In this document: positions 15,818-24,755 of the stretch, piece by piece | How the letters are laid out: every line of letters begins with the position of its first letter | Numbering within the stretch: position 1 is the first letter of the stretch | NCBI GenBank assembly: GCA_025153445.1 | Contig: JANZNS010000001.1 | Coordinates: forward strand, 372,001-436,000 | Direction of reading: 5' to 3' | DNA: 64,000 nucleotides | DNA from: Marinobacter sp. BGYM27 | Lineage (GTDB): Bacteria > Pseudomonadota > Gammaproteobacteria > Pseudomonadales > Oleiphilaceae | Notes under the pieces: model-generated | What the model was told of the DNA's origin: nothing | What the model saw: the letters and a program-made list of their open reading frames with translations, nothing else | The model's database searches: none | Translations under genes and position numbers: made by a program

Positions 15818-16946
15818 ACAAAAACTCCTGTTGGTGTCTGTGGGCGGTTTTAAGTTCGTATGTTTGCGTCTCGGTTGCGGTCGCTGATTTGGCGGCCGCC
15901 AGTTGAACGAAGCGCGCCGTGGCGCCATCCGTCAGGCCCAGTGATTCGCAAAGCGCTGACGGTATTTGTAGCAGGTTATGCTGCGGCAGATACGTCGCCT
16001 CTTCGGTGACTGTGGCGCGGAAATCCGCAGTCGCCGTATTGGCAATGGCCAGAACCTCGTGCTGATCCTGCTTTTGACCTCGATTAAATATCGGAGTTTC
16101 CGCATCAATGACCTGAACACGGCATTCAATTGAGCCTGCGATACTGCGGATCTGGCTCAGCTCAGCCTCGACGGTTGGGCCGGCGTCGAATAGATCCACG
16201 TAGCCTTTATGGCGGAAGCCCTCGGACTCCAGCATATGCAGGGCAGGCCGGGTTTTGTCGTGGACCTGACCGATCACCTGTTGGGCCTCGGGACTCAACA
16301 AATGAGTATAGAGCGGATACTTGGGCATGAGCTCGGCGATGAACCGATTGTTACCCGACCCCACCAGGCCGGTCACTGTGGCAAAGTCGAGATCAACAAA
16401 GTGGTCGCGCAACCAGGTCCAGAATGGCGAACGGCCATCGTCACAGGAAACCCCGCGCATTTCGGCAATCACGGTGTTGGCAAAGCGCTGGGGATGCTGC
16501 GCCATAAACAGGAAGCGCACTTTTGATAATAACTTGCCAGCGTAGGCGCGGCGGAACTGTGGCCGCAGAAACAGCGTGCAGATCTCGGTGCAACCGGTGT
16601 AGTGATTGCACATGTTGAGCACATCAACGCGCTTGAATAGCGAAAGCTCACGGGAGTGATGCACCACCTGGCTCTTGTGGTAATGGTAAAGCGGGCTGTC
16701 CATACCGACGGAAGCTTCAATTCCGGTGGTGCCAATAACATCACCGGTATCCGGATCTTCAAGCACAAACAGATAACTTTCGCTGCAGGGTTGCGTCACC
16801 GAGCTGGCAAAGCTATCAATGGAGTGCTGGATTTTCTGGGTGAGAAAGTCACGATCATCAACCAACGACGTGAAGCCGGGACCGGATTCAACCGCAATCT
16901 CCTGCAGGACGTCTAGATCCTTGTGGGCTATTGGACGAATGAACAT
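15807..16946 (-). CDS. astA: Arginine N-succinyltransferase (AstA-like)
   Basis: A 379-residue acyl-CoA N-acyltransferase. AstA family landmarks: N-terminal FIRPIAHKDLDVLQEIA, GTTGIEASVG, the CTEICTLFLRPQFRRAYAGKL acetyl-CoA region and EMRGVSCDDGRSPFWTWL, FMPKYP-like MPKYPLYTHLL. AstA transfers succinyl from succinyl-CoA to arginine (or ornithine) as the first step of the AST pathway. It is some 35-40 residues longer than typical AstA at the C-terminus. No astB, astC, astD or astE is adjacent; only the DUF1338 gene follows, overlapping. GGGGAG eight bases before ATG. An Lrp-type regulator is divergent. Confidence 0.88.
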   Translation of the reverse strand: MFIRPIAHKDLDVLQEIAVESGPGFTSLVDDRDFLTQKIQHSIDSFASSVTQPCSESYLFVLEDPDTGDVIGTTGIEASVGMDSPLYHYHKSQVVHHSRELSLFKRVDVLNMCNHYTGCTEICTLFLRPQFRRAYAGKLLSKVRFLFMAQHPQRFANTVIAEMRGVSCDDGRSPFWTWLRDHFVDLDFATVTGLVGSGNNRFIAELMPKYPLYTHLLSPEAQQVIGQVHDKTRPALHMLESEGFRHKGYVDLFDAGPTVEAELSQIRSIAGSIECRVQVIDAETPIFNRGQKQDQHEVLAIANTATADFRATVTEEATYLPQHNLLQIPSALCESLGLTDGATARFVQLAAAKSATATETQTYELKTAHRHQQEFLYAL

Positions 16947-17138
16947 CAGCTGTACTCCCCGCCGTAAAAATCTTATGTGAGCGCGCCGATTGTCTCCGTT
17001 GGTCTTGCCGACTCCAACAGGGTGACCTTTTATCCAGCCGCATTTCGGTCAGTATGAACAGCGTGCTGGCTAATTTGCAGTGTCAAAATGAGCGAATTGA
17101 TGAGAATATTGGTTAAAATGATTTAGTAGAGTGGCGCT

Positions 17139-17567
17139 ATGATAAAAAAACAGGATCAGCAGTTGTTATTTCTGCTGCGTCAGAATGCCCGGGCCAGTAT
17201 TTCTGATCTTGCGCGGGAATTGAGTCTGTCGCGGTCGACGGTACAAAATCGCATCGCCCGACTGGAGGCTGCGGGGATTATCCGGGGATATTCGCTGGAC
17301 GTGGGAGGGGAGTATTCGGCGAACAAGGTCGAGGCGCATGTATCGATCAAAGTGCATCAGAAGCTCACCGCAAAAACCAATATCGCGCTGGAACAAATAG
17401 GGCAGGTGGTGCAGCTCTACTCTGTCAGTGGTGAATACGATTTACTGGCGATTGTACAGGCTCAATCTTTGGAGGAGTTAAGCGCCGTGCTGGATGATAT
17501 TGGCAACCTGGACGGTGTTGAGCGCACGAACTCGGCTGTCGTGCTGGAAACCAAATTCAAGCGATAG
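17139..17567 (+). CDS. Lrp/AsnC-family transcriptional regulator
   Basis: A 142-residue regulator with an N-terminal winged helix (KKQDQQLLFLLRQNARASISDLARELSLSRSTVQNRIARLEAAG) and a C-terminal RAM amino-acid-binding domain, including GEYDLLAIVQA, the ligand and oligomer interface. It is divergent from the AstA-like/DUF1338 operon across 192 bases, so control of that amino-acid catabolic operon is the natural inference. Length matches the family. Slightly shorter than E. coli Lrp and without its charged N-terminal tail. Confidence 0.92.
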   Translation: MIKKQDQQLLFLLRQNARASISDLARELSLSRSTVQNRIARLEAAGIIRGYSLDVGGEYSANKVEAHVSIKVHQKLTAKTNIALEQIGQVVQLYSVSGEYDLLAIVQAQSLEELSAVLDDIGNLDGVERTNSAVVLETKFKR

Positions 17568-17593
17568 AGGCTAATCCAAACGACGTTCAGCGC

Positions 17594-17627
17594 CCCTGTA
17601 GCCGAAGTTTCAGTTTTGGCTACAGGG
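17594..17627. terminator. Bidirectional hairpin between Lrp-type gene and metY
   Basis: CCCTGTAGCC (17594-17603) pairs perfectly with GGCTACAGGG (17618-17627) across a 14-base loop, in the gap between two convergent genes. No strong T-run follows on either side, so efficiency is uncertain. Confidence 0.55.
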
Positions 17628-17671
17628 ACGGGGTCAATTGAAACCAGTCCACTGATGTCCGGCTTTATGAG

Positions 17672-18949
17672 TTATGGACAAGCCACCTTCAGTGCCTGTT
17701 CGACGTCGGCAATAATATCCTCGACATGCTCAATACCAATGGAGAGGCGGACCAGGTCTTCGCTCACGCCTGCACTCTTCAACTCTTCAGGGTTAAGCTG
17801 GCGGTGGGTTGTGGTCGCCGGATGACAGGCCAGGGATTTGGCATCGCCAATGTTCACCAGTCGGTAGATCAGCTGCAACGCGTCGATAAACCGTGCGCCG
17901 GCTTCTTTGCCTCCCTTTATACCAAAGCTGAGAATGCCGGATGCGCGCCCGCCGCAAATTTTGTCGCAGGTTGCCTTGTAGGGGCTGGAGGACAATGTGG
18001 CGTAGTTGACCCACTCAACGAGGGGGTGGTTTTCCAGAAAGCTTGCCACTTTTTCGGCATTCTCGCAGTGCCGTTCCATCCTTAGTGCGAGGGTTTCCAT
18101 GCCCTGCATGATCAGGAACGCATTGAATGGGGATAGCGCAGCGCCGGTGTTACGAAGAGGCACCACCCGGCATCGACCGATAAATGCGGCAGCGCCGAGC
18201 GCTTCGGTATAGACCACGCCATGATAGGAAGGGTCCGGTTCATTAAGCATCGGGAAGCGCTGCTTGTTGGCGGCCCAGTCGAATTTTCCTGAATCCACCA
18301 CTATACCGGCGACGGTTGTGCCGTGGCCTCCGATATATTTGGTCAGGGAGTGCACGACAATGTCGGCACCGTGCTCAAAAGGACGGCACAGGAAGGGCGT
18401 GGCTACGGTGTTGTCCACGATCAGCGGTACGCCGTGCCGGTGAGCAATGTCGGCCCATTGCTGGATATCGACGATATTACCCGCCGGGTTGCCTATGGAT
18501 TCGCAGAACAGCGCACGGGTGTTGTCGTCAATCGCTTTCTCTATCGCATCAAAATCATCATGCCGGACAAAACGGCACTCAATACCCTGGTTAGGCAGGG
18601 AATGCGCAAACAGATTGTAAGTTCCGCCATACAGCTGGCTGGTGCTGATGATGTTGCTGCCCACCCGGCAGATGGTTTGCAGGGCATAGGTGATGGCCGC
18701 CATGCCCGAGGCAACCGCTAGCGCGCCGATACCGCCTTCAAGCGCTGCCATGCGCTCTTCAAGCACCGCATTGGTCGGGTTCATTATGCGGGTGTAAATA
18801 TTGCCGGGCACTTTCAGATCGAACAGATCAGCGCCGTGCTGGGTATCGTCGAATGTGTAAGACGTGGTCTGGTATATCGGGGTTGTGGCGGCATGGGTTG
18901 TAGGATCGCCGCTGAACCCGGCGTGCAGGGCAAGCGTTTCAGCTTTCAT
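17672..18949 (-). CDS. metY: O-acetylhomoserine aminocarboxypropyltransferase (MetY-type sulfhydrylase)
   Basis: A 425-residue PLP enzyme of the Cys/Met metabolism group that makes homocysteine from O-acetylhomoserine and sulfide. Recognisable are GFSGDPTTHAATTPIYQTTSY at the N-terminus, the cofactor-stacking GNPAGN/ESIGNP stretch, VDNTVATPFLCRP, and the PLP lysine in SLTKYIGGHG. The C-terminal region has ACHPATTTHRQL and VRLSIGIEH. The reading frame runs on to 19144 but homologues begin MKAETLALH, which sits at 18949. Monocistronic; divergent from the metallo-hydrolase gene. Confidence 0.93.
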   Translation of the reverse strand: MKAETLALHAGFSGDPTTHAATTPIYQTTSYTFDDTQHGADLFDLKVPGNIYTRIMNPTNAVLEERMAALEGGIGALAVASGMAAITYALQTICRVGSNIISTSQLYGGTYNLFAHSLPNQGIECRFVRHDDFDAIEKAIDDNTRALFCESIGNPAGNIVDIQQWADIAHRHGVPLIVDNTVATPFLCRPFEHGADIVVHSLTKYIGGHGTTVAGIVVDSGKFDWAANKQRFPMLNEPDPSYHGVVYTEALGAAAFIGRCRVVPLRNTGAALSPFNAFLIMQGMETLALRMERHCENAEKVASFLENHPLVEWVNYATLSSSPYKATCDKICGGRASGILSFGIKGGKEAGARFIDALQLIYRLVNIGDAKSLACHPATTTHRQLNPEELKSAGVSEDLVRLSIGIEHVEDIIADVEQALKVACP

Positions 18950-19208
18950 TGCGTTGTTTCCCTTGTTGTGAGAATTGTTGTTGGATGAATGACCCAGGAT
19001 CATTCGAAGTGTGCCCGGACAATGGGTAAGGCATGCCTTGGAGGATACTATGGCATTACACCGACAGCCATTGAAGCACTCTTTGGCGAGCACCCTGAAG
19101 CGCCACAATCGGGTCTGCAATGGCATTCCCATTGTCTGATACATGTCAGGTTATGCGTCGTAGCTATACTGACAGTTCTTAAAACGTTTGCAGCAAGGAG
19201 CATAGGTC

Positions 19209-20192
19209 ATGAATTGGAAACATTGGTGGAGTGCGGCGCTGACCGTCAGTTTGGCAAGTCTGAGTGCACAAGCTGCGGCAGAGGATCATGTCAGGGTTAC
19301 ACCGCTTGGTAGCCACAAGGGCGAGTTCTGTTCACTGGACCGGGCCATGGTTTTCGAGGATCCGAACGGTACCCGTATCCTTTACGATGCAGGGCGTACC
19401 GTCGCCGGGCCGGATGATCCGCGCCTTGGTGATATCGATGTTGTTCTGGTGTCCCATGTTCATGGTGATCACATTGGTGATCGACGGATTGCCGAGCAGG
19501 GTGCCGGCACGTGTGCCAGTCCGGAAGCCTCTGTTGACGCAACGCCCAATTCAAACAGTGTCGATATTGCAGTCGGGAAGGGGGCTAAAATACTGACCGG
19601 TAGTGAGATGCCAAGCTTCTTTGCGACCAAGCTGACCGCCGCAGGCGGTAAAGCCGAAGACTCGGTACTGGTGCGATTCGGCGCCATGCAGACGGTAGGC
19701 GGTGTAGGCATTACAACCGTGCCGGCGGTGCACAGCAACGGACTTGCGCCGGGGTTCTTGACCGGTCCGCTGGCTGACCACCTCAAGCAGGCGGGCGTGA
19801 ATGCCTATGTTGGACCACCGACCGGCTATATTCTCAAATTCAGTAATGGCCTTGTGGTCTATCTTTCCGGAGACACGGGGATTACTGCCGACCAGAAGCT
19901 GGTCGTGCATGACTTCTACAAAGCGAAGTTGGCCGTCATGAACATTGGCGACACTTACACCACCGGGCCAACAGAGGCGGCTCATGTTGTTAACGAGTTG
20001 GTCCAGCCCGCTGCTGTCATCCCGTCCCATGCGAATCAACCGTCTACCAAAGAGGGCAAAGTGCTGCCGGACTCAAGGACGGCAGAATTCGCGGCTGCGA
20101 CTCAGGTGCCGGTCTACATCCCGTTAAGTGATGCCACCATGTCATTTGATGAAGACGGTGTTTGCCAGAAAGGATGTCTGGAAGGTAACTGA
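19209..20192 (+). CDS. Exported metallo-beta-lactamase-fold hydrolase
   Basis: A 327-residue protein with a signal peptide (MNWKHWWSAALTVSLASLSAQAAA) followed by an MBL-fold domain. The metal site SHVHGDHIGD (HxHxDH) is at about residues 80-89, a later metal Asp is likely in SGDTG and the last His in PSHANQPST. Such proteins resemble the UlaG/YtnP-type broad MBL group, and no substrate can be assigned. AAGGAG lies eight bases before the ATG. The PQQ dehydrogenase begins 143 bases downstream in the same direction; both act in the periplasm. Confidence 0.87.
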   Translation: MNWKHWWSAALTVSLASLSAQAAAEDHVRVTPLGSHKGEFCSLDRAMVFEDPNGTRILYDAGRTVAGPDDPRLGDIDVVLVSHVHGDHIGDRRIAEQGAGTCASPEASVDATPNSNSVDIAVGKGAKILTGSEMPSFFATKLTAAGGKAEDSVLVRFGAMQTVGGVGITTVPAVHSNGLAPGFLTGPLADHLKQAGVNAYVGPPTGYILKFSNGLVVYLSGDTGITADQKLVVHDFYKAKLAVMNIGDTYTTGPTEAAHVVNELVQPAAVIPSHANQPSTKEGKVLPDSRTAEFAAATQVPVYIPLSDATMSFDEDGVCQKGCLEGN

Positions 20193-20335
20193 CAGCCAGG
20201 TGACGCCCTGACTGACGGGGAAAATTCTGTCATCAGGGCTATGCTTGAGATGAGCTGTCTCAACCGGGCTGGTCGCACTGTCGCTCTATGATGCGTAGCC
20301 TCTTTCACGCAGATTCATTACAAAGGATTGATCTT

Positions 20336-22687
20336 ATGATCATTATGGCGATTATTTTCGTCTTGATGGGCGTGACGTTGCTTGCGGGTGGCGCGTGGCT
20401 TATCACACTGGGCGGAAGCTGGTATTACGCCCCCGCCGGTATCGCGCTGGTGGTAACCGGCTGTCTGGTGATGCGCAAACGCACCAGTGCGCAGCTGGTC
20501 TACGCCCTGTTCCTGCTGTTTTCAGCGGTTTGGGCAATATGGGAATCCGGACTGGACTGGTGGCCGTTGGCAGCCCGCCTCGGTGTCTTCCTGCTGCTGG
20601 CGATTCCGTTGCTGTTTCCTGCCCGTTACGGCGGCCGGGGTGGAGTGTTCGCGCTGGCGTCAGTCTGGGTGGTGGTTGGCTTGATAACCGTCTCCACGCT
20701 GTTCACTGATGTTCACCGCATTGAAGGCCAGCTGACTACCGAGCGTGTCATTGAGAACCCGGATACGGGCAATGTCCCGGAAGGGGACTGGATCAGTTAC
20801 GGTCGCAGCAACCTTGGTCAGCGCTATTCGCCGCTGGATCAGATTACCCCGGAAAATGTCGGCCAGCTTGAATTGGCGTGGCAATACCGCACCGGAGATC
20901 GCAAAGGGCCGAATGACGTCACTGAGACGACCTATGAAGCGACGCCGCTGAAGGTTGGCAACACGTTGTATCTTTGCACGCCTCACAACTGGTTGGTGGC
21001 GCTGGACGCGGACACCGGTAAAAAGCGCTGGGTTTATGACGCCAAAGTGCCGGCTGAAAGCCAGCGTCAGCACCAGACTTGCCGAGGCGTGTCCTATCTG
21101 CCCCCGGCGGATTCAACGACAGCAGTCGCGGCAGCGGGTAACAGCGAGGCTCAAGCCTTAACACCAGCCGAGGCGCTGGACAGCAAAGTCTGCGACGCGC
21201 AGTTGTTCATGCCCACATCTGATGCCCGCCTGATCGCGGTTGATCCTGCTACCGGCGCTCGTTGCAGCAATTTTGCCGAAGACGGCGTGCTCGATCTGAT
21301 GCATAACATGCCGTTCAAACAAAATGGTTACTACTATGCGACTTCGCCGCCGGTGGTGGCGAACGGGAAAATAGTGGTGGCCGGGTCGGTCAACGACAAC
21401 TACGACATCAACTCGCCATCCGGTGTTATCCGGGCCTACGATGTCAAAACAGGCGAGCTGCAATGGAACTGGGATTCCGGTAATCCCGATGAAACCGCGC
21501 CGATTGGCGAAGGCGAAACCTATGCCACCAGCTCACCCAATAGCTGGTCAGTCGCCAGTGCGGATGAAGAGCTCGGGTTGATCTATCTGCCCATGGGGAA
21601 TCGCACGCCGGATCAGCTCGGCATGTACCGCTCGCCGGCAGAAGAGAAATACGCGACCTCTGTGGTGGCACTTAGCCTTGAAACCGGCAAGCCCGCCTGG
21701 GTACAGCAGTTTGTCCATCACGATCTGTGGGATATGGATACACCGGCCCAACCCAGTCTGGTGGATATCAAAACCGCCAATGGCGTAGAGCCCGGGCTGG
21801 TGGTGCCGACCAAGCAGGGCGACGTGTATGTGCTCAACCGCAAAACCGGTGAGCCCATCATCCCCATCACCGAAAAACCCGCTCCCAAGGGTGCGATTCC
21901 CGGCGATCATACGGCTGAAACCCAACCGGTTTCCGGCCTGAGCTTCACGCCGCCCAAGCTGACTGAATCGGACATGTGGGGGGCGTCAGCAATCGATCAG
22001 ATGATTTGTCGTATCCAGTTCCGCAGTCTCCGATACGACGGCCGTTATACGCCGCCCTCGGAGCAGGGCACTATCGTGTACCCTGGCAACTTTGGTGTCT
22101 TCAACTGGGGCGGTATTGCAGTTGATCCCGAGCGTCAGGTGATGTTCGGCATGCCGCTGTACATGGCCTTCACCTCACGGCTTGTGCCTAAAGATGGCGG
22201 CGAGCCAACGGGGCCTATGAACGTGGGAGAACAGGGCCTTAACGAGAACGCAGGGGCTGAGTACTCAGTCGAGCTCAAACCTTTCATGTCGCCGGTGGGT
22301 GTGCCCTGTCAACAGCCACCCTGGGGCTATGTTGCGGGCGCAGACCTGCGTAGTGGCGAGATTAAATGGAAGCACAAGAACGGCACCATCAAGGATATGA
22401 CGCCCTTGTCGATTCCGTTGAAGCTTGGTGTGCCCGGTATCGGCGGTCCGATCATTACCGGCGGTGGCGTTGCGTTTCTCGGGGCTACGGTAGACAACTA
22501 CCTGCGGGCCTACAACGTGACCGATGGTGAGCAGCTCTGGGAAGCACGGCTTCCAGCTGGTGGTCAGGCTACACCCATGACGTACCTGAACAGTAAAGGT
22601 GAGCAGATGGTGGTCATCGTTGCAGGTGGTCATGGTTCAATTGGCACCACCATTGGCGATTACGTGATGGCGTATAAACTGCGCTGA
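20336..22687 (+). CDS. gcd: Membrane-bound PQQ-dependent dehydrogenase (glucose/quinate/shikimate family)
   Basis: A 783-residue quinoprotein. Residues 1-125 hold about five membrane helices; the rest is an eight-bladed propeller in the periplasm. Markers are NWISYGR-type DWISYGRSNLGQRYSPLDQITPENV at the domain start, WQYRTGD, PNSWSVAS, VHHDLWDMDTPAQP with the PQQ/catalytic Asp region, and the final GGGVAFLGATVDNYLRAYN. The enzyme oxidises an aldose or polyol and passes electrons to ubiquinone. Glucose versus quinate or shikimate cannot be separated here. The frame opens at 20288, but AAGGA spacing favours the ATG at 20336. No PQQ biosynthesis genes are in the window. Confidence 0.9.
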   Translation: MIIMAIIFVLMGVTLLAGGAWLITLGGSWYYAPAGIALVVTGCLVMRKRTSAQLVYALFLLFSAVWAIWESGLDWWPLAARLGVFLLLAIPLLFPARYGGRGGVFALASVWVVVGLITVSTLFTDVHRIEGQLTTERVIENPDTGNVPEGDWISYGRSNLGQRYSPLDQITPENVGQLELAWQYRTGDRKGPNDVTETTYEATPLKVGNTLYLCTPHNWLVALDADTGKKRWVYDAKVPAESQRQHQTCRGVSYLPPADSTTAVAAAGNSEAQALTPAEALDSKVCDAQLFMPTSDARLIAVDPATGARCSNFAEDGVLDLMHNMPFKQNGYYYATSPPVVANGKIVVAGSVNDNYDINSPSGVIRAYDVKTGELQWNWDSGNPDETAPIGEGETYATSSPNSWSVASADEELGLIYLPMGNRTPDQLGMYRSPAEEKYATSVVALSLETGKPAWVQQFVHHDLWDMDTPAQPSLVDIKTANGVEPGLVVPTKQGDVYVLNRKTGEPIIPITEKPAPKGAIPGDHTAETQPVSGLSFTPPKLTESDMWGASAIDQMICRIQFRSLRYDGRYTPPSEQGTIVYPGNFGVFNWGGIAVDPERQVMFGMPLYMAFTSRLVPKDGGEPTGPMNVGEQGLNENAGAEYSVELKPFMSPVGVPCQQPPWGYVAGADLRSGEIKWKHKNGTIKDMTPLSIPLKLGVPGIGGPIITGGGVAFLGATVDNYLRAYNVTDGEQLWEARLPAGGQATPMTYLNSKGEQMVVIVAGGHGSIGTTIGDYVMAYKLR

Positions 22688-22728
22688 TTGTGATGTCCTG
22701 AATGTTCACGTAAAGCGTGAGAAACCAA

Positions 22729-22759
22729 AATGCCGCAGTTTACGCTGCGGCATTTTTTT
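22729..22759 (+). terminator. Intrinsic terminator after the PQQ dehydrogenase
   Basis: AATGCCGCAG (22729-22738) and CTGCGGCATT (22745-22754) form a ten-base-pair stem with a six-base loop, followed by a T run. Textbook rho-independent terminator, close to the end of the convergent desaturase gene. Confidence 0.93.
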
Positions 22760-22785
22760 GTGCGTGGGTTATAGACGGGTGACTT

Positions 22786-23655
22786 TCAGGTCTTCAGGTA
22801 TTTCTTCAGGTCGGTATTGAAATACCGGTAGAGCACACTTTTCTGTTCCCGTTCGGATTGCCGCCAACCGTAGATTTCGGGCTTTTTGGTTTCGATTGCT
22901 AGCGTGTCGAAAATCAGCCAGTCGTAGAGAGCGAGCGAGCCGCAGACATTTTTTGCAGAGTTCCGGCCCCGGGCATGGTGCTGATGGTGTTGGGTTGGAA
23001 ACGTGATCACATGTGCCAATGCCCACATGGTTTTGCGAACCCAGGCCCAGCGGTGATTATGGAAATAAAGGTCGTAGTTCCATTGCGTATGGGTATGGGC
23101 CGCCCAAAGCCCTTTAGCGACAGTGCCCCAGAGAAAGACATCGACCAGCCCCAGATACAGTGCCAGCAGCTGAAACCAGTAGTTGGGCATGATCAGCCAC
23201 CACAGCCAGCCGTTAGTGAAGGTCTGTGTCACGGTGACTTTTCCGCGTTCATCATCGCCACTGAAATGATGCGGCCGGTGCGAGAGTTTGTAGACGGCCT
23301 GGATGGCTTGCGCCCAGCGATGCTTTGGGCGCTTGCAATGCGCAAAATAGTGACCGGCACCGTGAATCAGTTCTTCAAGACAGAAAAAGGCAATCACTGT
23401 TGGCCAGAAATACTGGTTATCAAGCCATGCCAGTGAACCCGCACTACCCGGAACCAGTAATGTGAGGGTGTAGCTGATAATCAGCAGTACCAGCGGCCGC
23501 TGAATAACCACCATCATTACGGTAGTAAGACCGGCAATTTTCCAGTCCTGTGCTGTGCGCACACCGTTGGCGCTGCGCCCGCTTGCCCATTCATAGATCG
23601 CCGCGAGAAAAATATATCCAAGTACCGCAGCGCCAACGAGATCGTTCAGGTCCAT
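22786..23655 (-). CDS. Sterol desaturase/fatty acid hydroxylase superfamily membrane enzyme
   Basis: A 289-residue polytopic di-iron enzyme. Three to four membrane helices are interleaved with the histidine clusters of the family: HGAGHYFAH, HRPHHFSG (with an upstream HRW) and a C-terminal group HTHTQWNYDLYFHNHRW then HQHHARG. Members hydroxylate or desaturate sterols, fatty acids, carotenoids or ether lipids; the substrate here is unknown. GGAG stands seven bases before the ATG at 23655, and the longer frame to 23691 lacks support. Divergent from a LysR regulator, which probably controls it. Confidence 0.88.
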   Translation of the reverse strand: MDLNDLVGAAVLGYIFLAAIYEWASGRSANGVRTAQDWKIAGLTTVMMVVIQRPLVLLIISYTLTLLVPGSAGSLAWLDNQYFWPTVIAFFCLEELIHGAGHYFAHCKRPKHRWAQAIQAVYKLSHRPHHFSGDDERGKVTVTQTFTNGWLWWLIMPNYWFQLLALYLGLVDVFLWGTVAKGLWAAHTHTQWNYDLYFHNHRWAWVRKTMWALAHVITFPTQHHQHHARGRNSAKNVCGSLALYDWLIFDTLAIETKKPEIYGWRQSEREQKSVLYRYFNTDLKKYLKT

Positions 23656-23741
23656 TATTGTTCTCCACTTTATTAAACCTGAGCTCATCATGTCCAGTGT
23701 TGTCTTTTTCGTCTAATGAATATGCTGTATATATAATATCC

Positions 23742-24668
23742 ATGAAGCTGAATTTAAGATCTATCGACCTTAACCTGTTACCCGTGTTTGTCGCCGTCGT
23801 CGAAGAAGGGCAATTGTCGCGGGCTGCGGATCGTCTGGGCATGAGCCAGCCTGCTGTGAGCGCTGCACTGCAAAGGCTGCGCGTGACTGCGGGCGATCCC
23901 CTGTTCACACGATCCCGGACAGGGCTTGTGCCCACGCCCCGCGCGCGGGAGCTTTGCGACCAGATTGCCGGCGGGCTGAACATCATTGCTGATGCACTGG
24001 ATCCAGGCCGGCAGTTTGACCCCGGTACGGCCAATCGCGTCTTCCAGATATGTGCTGTCGATTATTTCGAGACACTGATGCTGGGCTCGCTGATGGCCTT
24101 TTTGCGGCAGCAGAGTCGTTCAATCGGGATCAAAATAGTGCCCCAGCAAGGGAATTGGCACCGACAGCTCATCAGCGCCGAGCTGGACTTCGGCATGGAT
24201 TCAATGATGCCCGAGAGCGAGCGGCTCAATGGCATTGTGATCGGCTACGAGCAGATTTCAGTGGTGGCGAGAAAAGGGCATCCGGTAATTTCAGGCGAGC
24301 TGACCATGGCGCAGTTTCTTGAGGCCGAGCATGTCGTGCTGCCAGAGCGTGAACGCCACACATTGCCTCTGGATCAGATTCTTGGCCACCCTGGCTGGCA
24401 GCGCAAGATTGGAGCGCAGGTCATGCACTTCAGTAACCTGCTGTCGGTCGCCAGTAGTTCTGATCTGATTGCAACTGTCCCTGCGCGGATGGCCGAGAGA
24501 ATGGCCGCTAACCTGAATCTACAGGTTTTTTCTTTCCCGGTTGCGACACCCAATGTGCCGATCTATCTGTTCTGGCCGGTTGCACTGGAGAAGGATAAAG
24601 CCCATCGGTGGTTTCGCGAATTTCTGATCAAGACCATCCCCATTTTATTGTCACTTCCCGACGCTTGA
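23742..24668 (+). CDS. LysR-family transcriptional regulator
   Basis: A 308-residue LysR protein: N-terminal winged helix (DLNLLPVFVAVVEEGQLSRAADRLGMSQPAVSAALQRLR) and a periplasmic-binding-like effector domain from about residue 90. The frame is open far upstream, but the ATG at 23742 matches the family's N-terminus. The DNA-binding region is of the NodD/LeuO-like 'DLNLLPVF' subtype. It is divergent, across 86 bases, from the sterol-desaturase-family gene, the likely target. The intervening DNA is AT-rich without a clear long palindrome. Confidence 0.92.
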   Translation: MKLNLRSIDLNLLPVFVAVVEEGQLSRAADRLGMSQPAVSAALQRLRVTAGDPLFTRSRTGLVPTPRARELCDQIAGGLNIIADALDPGRQFDPGTANRVFQICAVDYFETLMLGSLMAFLRQQSRSIGIKIVPQQGNWHRQLISAELDFGMDSMMPESERLNGIVIGYEQISVVARKGHPVISGELTMAQFLEAEHVVLPERERHTLPLDQILGHPGWQRKIGAQVMHFSNLLSVASSSDLIATVPARMAERMAANLNLQVFSFPVATPNVPIYLFWPVALEKDKAHRWFREFLIKTIPILLSLPDA

Positions 24669-24755
24669 GGGGACGATGCTCAGTTGGGTTCAAGCTTGCC
24701 ATTCTCATTTACCAGGCAGTCATGCCAATTCAAGAGATCGAAGAGGGAAACCGGT

